From Candidatus Harpocratesius repetitus (GTDB lineage: Archaea; Asgardarchaeota; Lokiarchaeia; Sigyniarchaeales; Promethearchaeaceae): a stretch of DNA of 64,000 bases. The DNA lies in the NCBI GenBank assembly GCA_021498095.1, contig JAIZWK010000001.1, positions 1,262,337-1,326,336 on the forward strand, given 5' to 3'. Under the pieces are notes generated by a model. The model saw only the letters and a list, made by a program, of their open reading frames with translations. It had not been told where the DNA came from and did no database searches. The position numbers and the translations under genes are program-made. How positions within the stretch are numbered: position 1 is the first letter of the stretch; the number at the start of each line of letters is the position of its first letter. This document shows, piece after piece, positions 1 to 9,535 of this stretch.

Positions 1-322
1 AGCAATCTAATATTAAATGAGAGAGGAGTGCAAGTAAAATAGAGATGGTTATAAGGCTCCATGTTGAAAAATTTGGTGCGCATAAGAGAAAAATTTTATA
101 GATCCAGATACCAACTAAAAAATGAGTGGTACTTTGCATATGATATTTATTGCCAACATTGGCTAATTTAAAAATTTATTTGAAAAAAAGATAATTTTGT
201 ATTCAATGAATACTAATGACTACATTTTATCCAAAAATTTAAAAAGAGCATTTTGATCTAGCTCATATTACATCTTTTATTGTTTATATCTATAATTTAT
301 TAATAATTCATATCAAAGACTG

Positions 323-1081
323 ATGCTTAATATGACAAAACAATCTTCTCCTTCTCACTCATCCACTCATCTTGATATAAATAAAAAAGGAATAAAAACT
401 CGAGATCAATCAACTACTTCTTCAACAAGTAATATGGTTTCAGTACGAATGGATCAAGATACCCGAAACCAATTAGATGATATAGGGGAACAATTTCATT
501 TAAAACGTAGTGATATTGCTCGTTCTTATCTAAAACTATGTAAGACTGTAATTGTGAAGACGAATCAAGATCTCCAATTATTTGATGGTACAAAAGTAAG
601 TTTTTTTCCACAGATATTGTTAAAATTTATGTATTCACGGCTAAATCCTGAAGATCTCATTGCATTAGGAGATCAACTCGCACTTTTAGCCTATACAAAC
701 TGTCAAATAGAATCCATTCATGATATGGAAGAGAAAATACGTTATCTTGAACAATTAGGCTGGATCACAATCAACAGAATTCGTGAAATGGATGCTGAAG
801 GAAAGAGTTGGATATATTATGCCATTACTGCCCAAAATTCTCCATTGGATTTAATCCATGCTCTGCTTTATCGTTTTCTTTTTCGAAAAAAGTTACCTCC
901 TGAATTAACTGCTGAAAATATTAAAGAAAATTTCTCAAAAATAACAAAACGATTTAAAAATTCGGATTTGGAGAAATCTCTCCCAAGATTTAAGAAAGAA
1001 TTAGGGATTCATAAAGAAAATTTTGATGATTTTGCACCACTTTACAAATTTGATGCACTTAGAGAAGCAGTAAATAATTAA
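323..1081 (+). CDS. Ribbon-helix-helix regulator with C-terminal domain of unknown function
   Basis: The 252-residue protein has a low-complexity Ser/Thr/Gln-rich N-terminus (about residues 1-38). It is followed by a ribbon-helix-helix-like segment beginning VSVRMDQDTRNQLDDI and continuing through a helix with KRSDIARSYL (about 39-72), the usual strand-helix-helix pattern of MetJ/Arc-type DNA-binding proteins. The remaining 180 residues are mostly helical and charged, and I do not recognise them. A second ATG lies three codons in and could be the true start. It is monocistronic, followed by a convergent acetyltransferase. A transcription regulator role is inferred from the N-terminus only. 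Confidence 0.6.
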   Translation: MLNMTKQSSPSHSSTHLDINKKGIKTRDQSTTSSTSNMVSVRMDQDTRNQLDDIGEQFHLKRSDIARSYLKLCKTVIVKTNQDLQLFDGTKVSFFPQILLKFMYSRLNPEDLIALGDQLALLAYTNCQIESIHDMEEKIRYLEQLGWITINRIREMDAEGKSWIYYAITAQNSPLDLIHALLYRFLFRKKLPPELTAENIKENFSKITKRFKNSDLEKSLPRFKKELGIHKENFDDFAPLYKFDALREAVNN

Positions 1082-1162
1082 ATAGTCATATAAAACAATT
1101 TAAAGCGAAAAAATTTGATTCAAGGAAATTTATAGTGAAAAAAAGAACATTAATCAAATTTT

Positions 1163-1618
1163 CTACGTATTTTCTAAAGTTTTTGCCATTTCAAACGATT
1201 CCCCAAATTTTTCGTCAGATATTTTTCCAATTTTTCTGTAACCTCTTTTTATATAGAAATTAACTGCATTAATACTCGCGTGAAGTTTTACTTCTTGTAA
1301 TCCATTTAGTTTAGCTAATCTTTCTAAAGAATCCATTAATTTGTTTCCAATCCCTTTACCTTGCATATCTGGTCGTACAAAAACCGAACCGAAATAGTTT
1401 TGGCTAATTGTCGCAGTTCCTACAATTTCATCCAATTCTTCTGCTACTAAAACCAATTGTTTTTGAGCAGTTTCAATGAGATGTTTTGGAGTGTAAACTT
1501 TAATCATGCGTTGAATTACATTTTCTGGATAAAATTCACTGTTGATTTGCTTAAGATTGGCAATAATTAAATCTGAAACTGCTTGTGCATCGGAATTTCT
1601 AAATTGGCGCGTTATCAT
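1163..1618 (-). CDS. GNAT family N-acetyltransferase
   Basis: A 151-residue single-domain protein of normal GNAT length. It begins MITRQFRNSDAQAVSDLI, the usual first strand and helix. The acetyl-CoA binding motif A is visible as VFVRPDMQGKGIGNKLM (about residues 79-95, R/QxxGxG/A type). The C-terminal part AVNFYIKRGYRKIGK matches the conserved motif B region. It transfers an acetyl group from acetyl-CoA to an amine; the acceptor cannot be told from sequence. It is convergent with the RHH gene and has no operon partner. Confidence 0.85.
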   Translation of the reverse strand: MITRQFRNSDAQAVSDLIIANLKQINSEFYPENVIQRMIKVYTPKHLIETAQKQLVLVAEELDEIVGTATISQNYFGSVFVRPDMQGKGIGNKLMDSLERLAKLNGLQEVKLHASINAVNFYIKRGYRKIGKISDEKFGESFEMAKTLENT

Positions 1619-1888
1619 CGATTCTCATCCCATTTAATATATTAGGTACAGCCGACTTAAAAAAGTTGAAGAAACGAATTTTAGAAAGTTGGGAAAATGT
1701 AGGATGAAAGCTTATGTTGTACATCAATGTACTTAAAAATCGAAGAATAGCAAAAATGTATGTTGCTTCTTTCTTTATTTAAATAATCCCTAAAATTTTT
1801 AAATGGAAAGCCTATTATTTTACTTAAATTTTATGCTATTATGCTAAAATGAAATCATTTATAATTTAACTAAATTTAAGTGGTAAAA

Positions 1889-2599
1889 ATGACTGTACAG
1901 GGTGTAGATTACGAATTTGAGATAGTTGATAGACCTACTTTTACATATTTAAAAGTTCTTTTAAAGCAAGGTCAAGAAATTAAAACAGAACGTGGGACGA
2001 TGATGTTTTTCGAGCCAACTTTAGAAATCCAAACTCGAAAAGCCGAAAAAGGTTTTTTAAAATCCATGGCACGAAAATTAGCAGGAGAAACCTTTTTAAT
2101 GAATTATTTTATTGCAAATAACAACGGTTGGCTTTCATTAGCTCCGTCTTTTGCTGGTGATATGATGCATCTTCCTTTAGACATTGGCCAAACTTGGGTT
2201 GTTTATTCTGGAGGATATATTGCGAGTTCACCTCAATTACAGCAAAAAACACGCTTTTTGGGTTTTAAAAAGGGTATTTTTAGCGGAGAACGAGCATTCT
2301 TTTTAGAGATTTCTGCAACTGAATCTCCAGGAGATTTGTTTATTGGAGGGAATGGTTCCTTTATTGAATGGAATCTTCAGCCAGGCCAGATATTAAATTG
2401 CGATAATGGTCACTTAGTTGCGATGGATGCATCAGTTCAGATGGATATTAAACGAGTTGGTGGTTGGAAATCAACATTGTTTAGTGGTGAAGGTGTGGTT
2501 GCTCAACTTACAGGTCCTGGAAGGGTGATCATGCAGAGTCGAAATCCACAAGAATTTGCAATGTGGTTGTATAAATTTATGCCCCATCCAAATAATTAA
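1889..2599 (+). CDS. AIM24/TIGR00266 family protein
   Basis: About 236 residues of beta-rich sequence with the hallmarks of the AIM24 (DUF124) family: an early ERGTMMFFEPTLEIQT strand pair, a central LPLDIGQTWVVYSGGYIAS stretch, and a C-terminal SGEGVVAQLTGPGRVIMQSR. Members form a double-stranded beta-helix-like fold. The yeast homologue is mitochondrial, but the biochemical function of prokaryotic members is not established. I chose the ATG at 1889; a GTG three codons upstream is also possible. The gene stands alone between AT-rich spacers. Confidence 0.8.
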   Translation: MTVQGVDYEFEIVDRPTFTYLKVLLKQGQEIKTERGTMMFFEPTLEIQTRKAEKGFLKSMARKLAGETFLMNYFIANNNGWLSLAPSFAGDMMHLPLDIGQTWVVYSGGYIASSPQLQQKTRFLGFKKGIFSGERAFFLEISATESPGDLFIGGNGSFIEWNLQPGQILNCDNGHLVAMDASVQMDIKRVGGWKSTLFSGEGVVAQLTGPGRVIMQSRNPQEFAMWLYKFMPHPNN

Positions 2600-2820
2600 T
2601 TGTATTTATTAATGTAATTTTTTTTATATTAATTTAGATAAAAATCACTCATGTTTTAACTATTCTATTTAAATGGTACCTTTAATTTATTATAAATAGT
2701 CGAAGATAGATCTTTATAAGATATTAATCTTGAGAATTTGAAGAAATATTTCTTATTGAAAAAATTTATTTCAAGTTATATACGAATAATATTCCGGATT
2801 TTGATGTTTTGTGATGAAAT

Positions 2821-3312
2821 ATGGCTGATGTAAGTGAAAAGCTGCAAGAATTACAAGAAAGCATGCAAAAATTGCAATTATTAAAACAACTTGGTGCAGA
2901 AAGACTAATTCTTGAACAAGAAAAAGAGATTTACCAAATACAACAAGAAATCATGAAAGTTAATGAGTCGACTTCAATCGATGCATTTGAAATGATTTTG
3001 CCCAAAAAATGTAAATTTTGTACGGAGAAAACTACTGATGAAGAGCGTTTAGAGTGTTATGAGAAAAATTATAATACGTGTAAACGAAAACCTCCAAAAG
3101 TTGCAAATATGCTTAGTTTAGGTGCTGTAAAACTTTTTCTAAGTTATATTGCTATTTTAGCTCTGTTATTTCTATTTCTACTTTTAACTAACATTTTCCT
3201 GGATTATTTTCCAGAAAATAAATTATTGGTATTTATTCTTGCATTTTTAGGATTATCGATGGTAGTTGTAGGATTTTGGAAACCATTTAAGAGACTTCAT
3301 TCCGCATTTTAG
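2821..3312 (+). CDS. Coiled-coil protein with Cys cluster and two membrane segments
   Basis: A 163-residue protein in three parts. Residues about 3-50 are a heptad-rich coiled coil dense in Q, E, L and K. Residues about 61-93 carry four cysteines (KCKFC, LECYEK, NTCKR), which may bind metal or form disulfides. The C-terminal 65 residues hold two hydrophobic segments (about 103-127 and 134-152) ending in a basic tail. I do not recognise the family. It ends 14 bp before the methyltransferase gene, so the two are probably co-transcribed, but nothing in the sequence says they work together. Confidence 0.6.
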   Translation: MADVSEKLQELQESMQKLQLLKQLGAERLILEQEKEIYQIQQEIMKVNESTSIDAFEMILPKKCKFCTEKTTDEERLECYEKNYNTCKRKPPKVANMLSLGAVKLFLSYIAILALLFLFLLLTNIFLDYFPENKLLVFILAFLGLSMVVVGFWKPFKRLHSAF

Positions 3313-3326
3313 CAAAATAGTGCAAA

Positions 3327-5609
3327 GTGAAGGTGCTTTTATTGGACAATTCCAAAAAACTTTATTTTTTTCCACTGCATTCGAAAAATCGACAATCTAA
3401 GTCAAGTAAACAAAATGAACATATTAATCAAGTCTCATTGAATTGGAATGGAAAATCTTTTGAACCACTGAAATTACCTGATATTTTGATAAAACCTCTT
3501 TTTGAGATTAATCTATCAAAACTAATTTTTAGTTTAAAAGGTTCTTTTAATTCTACTCATTTTTATTGGAAAAATCAAATTATTTGTGGTGATTCCCTTT
3601 TAGCAATGCATGCTTTATTGCAAGATGGATATCAAAATTCTGTTCAGATGATCTACGTAGATCCACCATACGGAATCAACTATAAACCACAAAATAATCG
3701 GAATCAAACGGCAGGAAAAGGATATATTGATTCATGGAAACACGGATTAGCTTCATATTTAGACCATTTGAGAGATCGCTTTATTTTAATGAGAGAATTA
3801 TTAAACTCCACTGGTTCTATCTTTGTTCAAATCGGTCAAACAAATATGCATTATGTTCGCTGTATTCTGGATGAAATTTTTGGTGCTTCAAATTGCGTTA
3901 ATGTCATTACATTTCGAACAGCGATTAGCACTAATAAAGTCACAAATATCGCAGATCATCTCCTTTGGTATGCTAAGGATAAGAAAAAAGTATTTCAACG
4001 CAAACTCTTTACAGAACGACCAAAAGAAAAATCTCAAAAAACATTTACCTATATTGAGAAAGAAGAAAATAAATTATATTCAAAAAAACTAGCATTTAAA
4101 CCACAAGAAGTGGTTTTACGTTTAAAAAACAGTTCTCAAAAAAGAAATCCACGTTTATTTCCCGTATATTTAGATGGCAAAGAATACTATCCACCTTCAG
4201 GTTTTGAATGGCGCTGGGATGAAGTTGCTTTTGATCGACTTATTCAAGCTAACAGATTGGTTGACATAAATGGAAAATTATACGGAAAACGCTATGAATC
4301 TGATTTTCCCTTTATGATATTAACAAATGTTTGGATGGATACCAGTACCAGCACTTTTGCAGCTCGAAAACATTACGCGGTTCACACCAATCCAAAAGTT
4401 ATTTGGCGTTGTATGGCTATGACAACTAAGCCAGGTGATTTGGTTTTAGATCCCACCCTTGGTTCTGGCACAACAGCGGTAGTAGCTGAACGTTATGAAC
4501 GACGGTGGATTGGAATTGATACCAATTTTGCTTCTATTAGTTCCACAATGATGTGGCTTTTAGAGAAACCTTTTCAATCTTTACAAAAAGATAAAGAAAG
4601 TCAATCTGTTTTATATCAAACCTTTATAAAAACTAGCTTAAGTTCTATTGCAAAGGGCAAAAAAGAATCAACTGAATTCTTGTTTGATAAACCTTTAACT
4701 AGTAAGAAAAAAGATCGACCACCATCTCCCTTCAAAATTTTAACTTTAGAAGCACCTGATGGTATAGTTAATTATCTTGAAAATAACAATATTGTTGATA
4801 ATTTCCTACCTATTTTTGATTCAATCATAAAGCAACTTACTTTAAATTCAAAAAATAACGACAGTTTTGAGGTTAAAAGACTTTCTGAATTCTTCACACT
4901 CACTACTGCTAATAAAACTTTATTATCACCTAAATTACCTCATTTTGAATATTTTGAATTATGCTTAACAAATTCAAAAATTTTAGTTATATGTGCCCCT
5001 TTTTTGAGACCCATTCCTGAATTGGAATTAATATCCCATCTTGAAGATCTTAATTCTCAATCTAAATGGGATTCTTTGATTCTAGTTATATCTTTAGGAC
5101 AATTAAGTTGGGGTGCTTATCAGCAGTTATATCTTAAATATGGTCCAACTTCAAAACAATCAAATCGATTAAGAATTGGATATTATCACAATGGTTTATC
5201 TGTTTCTCAAATAAATATTCAAGAAAATAGTGATGTTGCTTACTTAAGTTCTTGGATAGATTTCGCTAGTTTATCATCGAATAGTCTGATGAAGGGATCA
5301 AATTACGTGTTTTGGGCATTATTACCTGTAGAATTGTCTGATCGCTATTTTTCTCATAATTTAAAAGTTCCTTTTTTCATAAAGATCAGTAAGAATTATA
5401 GTTCATTATTCTCTTTATCGAAAAATAAAGAAAAATTTGTAGGAATATTCTCTTCATCCTTCTCTGAATTAAATGCATGGATATCTCAAAATTCTCCTTC
5501 TTTTTCAGATTCACCGTCTCATTTTTGTGTTCTTGACAAACGAGGCATAATTAACTATGGGATTTTATTATCTTTAAAACATTCTTCAAATGTGCAAATT
5601 AATAAATAG
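3327..5609 (+). CDS. Solitary DNA methyltransferase, N4/N6 amino type
   Basis: 760 residues starting at GTG, 14 bp after the preceding gene. Motif IV is VDPPYGINY at about residue 112 and the SAM-binding motif I region is LDPTLGSGTTAVVAE at about 373-387, followed by RRWIGID. Catalytic motif IV before motif I is the beta-class order, as in Type III Mod subunits and solitary cytosine-N4/adenine-N6 enzymes. The final 330 residues are unrelated to known target-recognition domains that I can recall. No restriction endonuclease or helicase subunit is nearby, so it is an orphan methylase or part of an unrecognised system. Confidence 0.85.
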   Translation: MKVLLLDNSKKLYFFPLHSKNRQSKSSKQNEHINQVSLNWNGKSFEPLKLPDILIKPLFEINLSKLIFSLKGSFNSTHFYWKNQIICGDSLLAMHALLQDGYQNSVQMIYVDPPYGINYKPQNNRNQTAGKGYIDSWKHGLASYLDHLRDRFILMRELLNSTGSIFVQIGQTNMHYVRCILDEIFGASNCVNVITFRTAISTNKVTNIADHLLWYAKDKKKVFQRKLFTERPKEKSQKTFTYIEKEENKLYSKKLAFKPQEVVLRLKNSSQKRNPRLFPVYLDGKEYYPPSGFEWRWDEVAFDRLIQANRLVDINGKLYGKRYESDFPFMILTNVWMDTSTSTFAARKHYAVHTNPKVIWRCMAMTTKPGDLVLDPTLGSGTTAVVAERYERRWIGIDTNFASISSTMMWLLEKPFQSLQKDKESQSVLYQTFIKTSLSSIAKGKKESTEFLFDKPLTSKKKDRPPSPFKILTLEAPDGIVNYLENNNIVDNFLPIFDSIIKQLTLNSKNNDSFEVKRLSEFFTLTTANKTLLSPKLPHFEYFELCLTNSKILVICAPFLRPIPELELISHLEDLNSQSKWDSLILVISLGQLSWGAYQQLYLKYGPTSKQSNRLRIGYYHNGLSVSQINIQENSDVAYLSSWIDFASLSSNSLMKGSNYVFWALLPVELSDRYFSHNLKVPFFIKISKNYSSLFSLSKNKEKFVGIFSSSFSELNAWISQNSPSFSDSPSHFCVLDKRGIINYGILLSLKHSSNVQINK

Positions 5610-5856
5610 TAATGTTGTCTTCAATAATGTGTTATGACCGACAAAACTATATATCACAGGAAGAAGAAGAAAATAAAGAAAATGTCTCTTCTCACTCCAA
5701 TGGATTACGAAGGGCTTGAAAATAGTAAAAGAAAAATCTTACAACCAAACTTGGAGAAATTAAAGAAAGACAGAAGGAGAATGCACCGTCTGTATAATTT
5801 TATCCTTCATTTTTAGAGATTTTTTTAATTTTATTTTAGTAACTTTCAATCATCCT

Positions 5857-6282
5857 TTATTTAAAATGAGTTACTATTTTCTTCAATTTATAGATTGATT
5901 TTGAGCCACATTTTGGACATTGTGTAAAATCGTCTGATGTTTCCCATTCATGGTCGCAGATCCAACAGCCAAAACCAAACCAATCTTCATAAAAGACATG
6001 TCCTCCAATTATCTTGAAATCCTTATCTTCAACTAATGCTTGTGCGATTTTTTCAAGACCTGCGCGTAAAATACGGGAGAAAGTTGGTTGTGATACATTC
6101 AATTTATTTGCACATTCTGATTGATCAAGTTTTTGATAGTAATATAAGCGAATTGCTTCATATTCTTCCAAATTTAAAATAATGGGGTCAATATCTTCTT
6201 CTTGTCGTTCTAGATTTTTATAGTGGATTTTTACTTTATGAAATGATTCAGCATCAATCATTCGAAGTAATTTACGGGGCAT
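5857..6282 (-). CDS. DUF134 family HTH regulator with zinc ribbon
   Basis: 141 residues. The N-terminal half has the DUF134 signature: LNLEEYEAIRLYYYQKL followed by an HTH (QSECANKLNVSQPTFSRIL), resembling sigma-70 region 4. The C-terminal 35 residues form a zinc ribbon with CWIC and CPKC knuckles separated by about 15 residues. It is the last gene of the minus-strand NifX/MinD run. Its ATG lies inside the preceding NifX-like gene (11-bp overlap) with an SD-like GGAGG 9 nt upstream, so translation is probably coupled. DUF134 proteins are often adjacent to NifX-like genes; I infer that it regulates this cluster. Confidence 0.85.
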   Translation of the reverse strand: MPRKLLRMIDAESFHKVKIHYKNLERQEEDIDPIILNLEEYEAIRLYYYQKLDQSECANKLNVSQPTFSRILRAGLEKIAQALVEDKDFKIIGGHVFYEDWFGFGCWICDHEWETSDDFTQCPKCGSKSIYKLKKIVTHFK

Positions 6283-6661
6283 CGAATTTATCCTCCATTT
6301 TGAATGTTGGGGGATTAAACAACTTTAAATTCCCCTTTGTAAAAGCTATAAAATTATTTTTTACTGTTTCAGAAATTCCTTGAAAAACTTTAATATCCAT
6401 TTGAGAAAATCCCAAAAATGCCCGTCTTCCAATTTGTTTAATCACAATTGTATCAACCTTTGAATTTTTTAATAACATTATTGGGGTCATACATTTTCCT
6501 TGCTGGTGAACAGCATTTTTGATTATTTCTATACTTTCAACTTTATTTGTTTCTGAGTTAAATGTAATTAGTGTGAATGCATGAGCATGTCCAAAGTGTT
6601 CAGCGAGTTTTGAGTGAAGTCCTTCGATTGAACTTGGAAAAGCGATTATTCTTGCAGTCAT
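6272..6661 (-). CDS. NifX/NifB-type dinitrogenase iron-molybdenum cofactor-binding domain protein
   Basis: 129 residues from an ATG at 6661 that is preceded by a strong GAGGAGG; a TTG seven codons further upstream is less likely. The fold is RNase H-like: a first strand RIIAFP, the conserved LAEHFGHAHAFTLITF, and a Lys-Cys-Met (GKCMTPI) segment where family members keep metal-cluster ligands. Family members bind iron-sulfur or FeMo-cofactor precursors. No nitrogenase genes are present, so the cargo here is probably a simpler Fe-S species. An AT-rich 154-bp gap upstream contains a plausible TATA element, so this gene pair may have its own promoter. Confidence 0.8.
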   Translation of the reverse strand: MTARIIAFPSSIEGLHSKLAEHFGHAHAFTLITFNSETNKVESIEIIKNAVHQQGKCMTPIMLLKNSKVDTIVIKQIGRRAFLGFSQMDIKVFQGISETVKNNFIAFTKGNLKLFNPPTFKMEDKFDAP

Positions 6662-6815
6662 TTCCTCCTCATTAAGTGACAATTAGGAGAAATTATACAT
6701 TTATTTTTTACGGTTCTAAAAATCTTGATCTTATGTATTTAAGAAAAATATGGATAAAGAAAAAAGAGTAGAATTACAGAAAAAAGAGTTGTATATTCAT
6801 TAATTTAGTTATTTA

Positions 6816-7850
6816 TTAATTCTCAATTATTTCTTTGCAATTTTCTCGCTTGTTCCATAATTTTTCAGCAATTGCCTCAAATTCTTGCAGGATTTCTTGA
6901 TCTTCTAAAAATTTTGCAATAGGTTCTTGACTTACAATAGCATATGGCCATCGTGAATTGATAGGAAATGATCCAAGTATTTCATATCCTTTTTGTTTAA
7001 AAAAGGCAGTTAATTCTGAGTACATTTCAAGATTCATATCTTTTTTATTTATGATTATACCAAATGGGATATTAAAGGATTTAACAATGGAAATTGCTCT
7101 ATTAATATCGTGTAAAGCTGCAGTTGTTGGTTCCGTAACAAACACAATAAAATCTACGCCAGTTATAGCTGCCAATACTGGACATCCAATACCTGGGGGT
7201 CCGTCCATTAGAAGGAAATCCCGATTTTCTTGTTTAGCTTGAACTTCTGCAATTTTTCGAAGTTCGGTTACCATTTTTCCACTCGTTTGAGATCCTAAGA
7301 TTGTTTCTCCAGATATTAAAGGAAATCCATAATCTGTCATGATTGTAGTTATTGTTCCACTATTTACTGGGTTAATTTGAAAGGAATGACTGGGACATAA
7401 TAACTGACAAGCTTTACAACCTTCACATGCAACAACATCAATAATAGGAATTTTTTTATTTTCATCCCAAGAAAGAGCATCAAAAGAGCAAAATTCTTGA
7501 TCAATACATTGTTTGCAATGTGTGCATTTTTCTGGAATAAATTCGGCTTTTTCACTTGTTTGAACTGTTTGCTTATGTGTTTCTCTTGATTTTTCTAATA
7601 TTTCACTATGTTCAATATTATTGTACGAGTTTTCAGGAGTGAAGAGAATTGCCAAATTTGGAGCATCAACATCAGCATCAGCAACAATAATTTGTCTATT
7701 TTGCTGGGCTAAAACATAAGCTAAACTCGATGTAATTGATGTTTTTCCCACTCCGCCTTTTCCTGAAATAACTGTAACTGTGAAAATTTTATATGTTTCC
7801 TCAGATTGTTGTTGGGTATTATGAGATTCACTTATCGATTTTACATTCAT
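6816..7850 (-). CDS. MinD/Mrp-type P-loop ATPase with inserted double ferredoxin domain (copy 2)
   Basis: 344 residues. The deviant Walker A SGKGGVGKTS lies at about residues 29-38, and LLMDGPPGIGCPVLA is the Walker B and switch region. Between them sit two 4Fe-4S binding sites: the first, CTHCKQC with a later FC, has an irregular last spacing; the second is CEGCKACQLLCP. This is the archaeal 'MinD superfamily P-loop ATPase containing inserted ferredoxin' architecture, related to Nbp35/Mrp Fe-S carriers. It follows a paralogue 28 bp upstream. Fe-S assembly or electron transfer coupled to ATP use is inferred. Confidence 0.85.
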   Translation of the reverse strand: MNVKSISESHNTQQQSEETYKIFTVTVISGKGGVGKTSITSSLAYVLAQQNRQIIVADADVDAPNLAILFTPENSYNNIEHSEILEKSRETHKQTVQTSEKAEFIPEKCTHCKQCIDQEFCSFDALSWDENKKIPIIDVVACEGCKACQLLCPSHSFQINPVNSGTITTIMTDYGFPLISGETILGSQTSGKMVTELRKIAEVQAKQENRDFLLMDGPPGIGCPVLAAITGVDFIVFVTEPTTAALHDINRAISIVKSFNIPFGIIINKKDMNLEMYSELTAFFKQKGYEILGSFPINSRWPYAIVSQEPIAKFLEDQEILQEFEAIAEKLWNKRENCKEIIEN

Positions 7851-7878
7851 TTTTCATTTATCTCCTTGAGGTATTAAA

Positions 7879-8886
7879 TTAATCTGCTTTTTTTATTCGT
7901 AAATTACTTGGCATATTATCATGAATTGGCTTAATAATTGCTTGTATCTTATGAAAGATTTCAAGAAATTGGTTTTTGGCAGGAAAAGTCCGAGAATCTT
8001 GAACGAATGGTTTACCTTTTGCGTAATCTTCCATAATTGTTTTATCAACTTCAATATTGCCTAAATATTTTGTTATATCACTGGATAACTTTTTTGTAAG
8101 AAAATCTGATTCGTTTGTTAGGTTTGATCGATTCAAAATGAAGTAAGATGGTTTATTTATGAGTCGAAGTAGTTCTAGTATTCTGTTTAAATCATGTTCT
8201 CCGAACGGAGTAGGCTCAGTGACACTGATTACCATATCTGATGCATTGAGTATTTTTTCAACATCACAGTGTGCTCCAGGAGCTGAATCGATAATTATTA
8301 TGTCATACTGGTTCATTATCTCAGGAGTAGTTGCTTGAGAAATCAAATTTTCGACAATAAAAGCCGACAATGCTTCAGATGGTGTCAATTCCCCTACTAA
8401 AAGATCAAGATTTTCAAAAGCATTTGGTATGAAATATTTTGTTCCAATCTGTCGTGCTCCTGCCTCGATGGCATCATGTGGACAAATTCGCTGGCAAACT
8501 TGACATCCAGAACATAAATGCTCCATAAGTGATGGATAATGTTCGGGAAATTGTAAAATTGCATGTCGATAACAACCTTTTTGGCAGATTCCACATTTTA
8601 CACATTTTTCTTTATTAAATTTCGGAATGAAAATATCAATAGGTTGAGAAGAGACTAATTTATTTTCTAAACTTTTTCCCAATAAAATAAATGTATTTGG
8701 ATTTTCAACATCACAATCTACCAGCAAAACTCGAGAATTAGATTGAGTAAATGCAACTGCCAGATTTGTTGCAACTAATGTTTTTCCAGTTCCACCTTTT
8801 CCTCCAGTAACTGCAATTATAGGAGGAAATGATCTATTCGCTATATTTTGAGTAATACTTTCCTTTTTAAGAGAATTATAGGTCAT
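7879..8886 (-). CDS. MinD/Mrp-type P-loop ATPase with inserted double ferredoxin domain (copy 1)
   Basis: 335 residues. Walker A is GGKGGTGKT at about residues 28-36. Two regular 4Fe-4S motifs follow: CVKCGICQKGC and CSGCQVCQRICP. IIIDSAPGAHCDV is the Walker B/switch II region. It is paralogous to the next gene in the run, and the pair probably forms a heterodimer, as MinD-family ATPases dimerise through the nucleotide site. The ATG has GGAG 7 nt upstream. The cluster context (two NifX-like proteins, two DUF134 proteins) suggests handling of Fe-S clusters. Confidence 0.85.
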   Translation of the reverse strand: MTYNSLKKESITQNIANRSFPPIIAVTGGKGGTGKTLVATNLAVAFTQSNSRVLLVDCDVENPNTFILLGKSLENKLVSSQPIDIFIPKFNKEKCVKCGICQKGCYRHAILQFPEHYPSLMEHLCSGCQVCQRICPHDAIEAGARQIGTKYFIPNAFENLDLLVGELTPSEALSAFIVENLISQATTPEIMNQYDIIIIDSAPGAHCDVEKILNASDMVISVTEPTPFGEHDLNRILELLRLINKPSYFILNRSNLTNESDFLTKKLSSDITKYLGNIEVDKTIMEDYAKGKPFVQDSRTFPAKNQFLEIFHKIQAIIKPIHDNMPSNLRIKKAD

Positions 8887-8959
8887 GGAATTACTCCTTT
8901 ATTTTGATATTTCATTATTTTATTCTTCTATTGAAAAATAACAAAAAAAAACTAAATAT

Positions 8960-9358
8960 TTAGTATCGATGACCTGGGCTTGTAGCAGAGTTAATTTCTT
9001 CTAATTCATTTTTTAAGAATGCATCAATTAATTCAGCAACAGTTGCATTCTCTTTTTTTAATGGACCAAACATTTGAATATTTGCTTGCTTTAATGCATT
9101 TGCTGCATTAGGACCATAATACCCACCAATAATAGTATTCACTCCTTCATTTGCAATTGATTGAACTGCCAGCGGCCCTGCTCCTCCCATTGCTTGACTG
9201 GCTTTATTTTCTATGATTGAAACTGTTTCAATTTCACCATCATTTAATGAAACAATGGTGAATATGGGACAACGACCAAAACGAGTCGTTGCTTTAGCTT
9301 TTAATCCTTGATCTGAAGTGCTAGGAACAGCAATTTTTATTGTTTTTGTCTCAGACAT
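8960..9358 (-). CDS. NifX/NifB-type cofactor-binding domain protein, first gene of the run
   Basis: 132 residues from the ATG at 9358; a GTG three codons upstream is an alternative. It has the family's IAVPSTSDQGL first strand, RFGRCPIFTIVSL and the glycine-rich AMGGAGPLAVQSIANEG and IIGGYYGPNA segments of dinitrogenase FeMo-cofactor-type proteins. It lacks the Cys-rich tail found in some homologues and ends in SPGHRY. It heads the minus-strand NifX-MinD-MinD-NifX-DUF134 run, and a perfect 20-bp palindrome lies 63-82 bp upstream of its ATG. Confidence 0.85.
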   Translation of the reverse strand: MSETKTIKIAVPSTSDQGLKAKATTRFGRCPIFTIVSLNDGEIETVSIIENKASQAMGGAGPLAVQSIANEGVNTIIGGYYGPNAANALKQANIQMFGPLKKENATVAELIDAFLKNELEEINSATSPGHRY

Positions 9359-9420
9359 TTTTCTCACTTCTATATGATTAAGTTCTTAAATAATATTAAA
9401 AATTTTAAATCAATCAAACA

Positions 9421-9440
9421 TTATGAATATTTATTCATAA
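9421..9440. promoter_or_regulatory. Palindromic operator candidate A
   Basis: TTATGAATATTTATTCATAA is a perfect inverted repeat with 9-bp arms and a 2-bp centre. It sits upstream of the minus-strand NifX/MinD run. The same 20-mer, differing only in the two central bases, occurs at 10576-10595 in front of the DUF5320 gene. Such a repeated long palindrome is best explained as the binding site of a dimeric repressor or activator; the nearby DUF134 or Lrp-type proteins are candidates. Confidence 0.6.
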
Positions 9441-9535
9441 AAATATTTTTTTAAAGAAAAACTTTTGGAGTTAGAATTAAAAGTAGCAAAATAAAAAGAT
9501 TGAAAAGAAGAATTTTTCCAGTTGTATTAGTAATT

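Noticed and set aside
61..171. A 36-codon frame (MLKNLVRIREKF start) near the left edge
   Set aside because: It looks like a protein fragment, perhaps a transposase or gene tail, but is short, has no upstream continuation in frame and no recognised motif.
5634..5816. A 60-codon, Lys-rich open frame after the methyltransferase
   Set aside because: No ribosome-binding site, low-complexity composition typical of AT-rich spacer, and no recognisable domain.
5837..5876. TAGTAACT/AGTTACTA inverted repeat at the end of the first DUF134 gene
   Set aside because: Long loop, partly inside the coding sequence and only a short T-run; weak as a terminator.
5857..9358. Nitrogenase cofactor cluster
   Set aside because: NifX-like proteins are present but no nifH, nifD, nifK, nifE, nifN or radical-SAM nifB is in the window.
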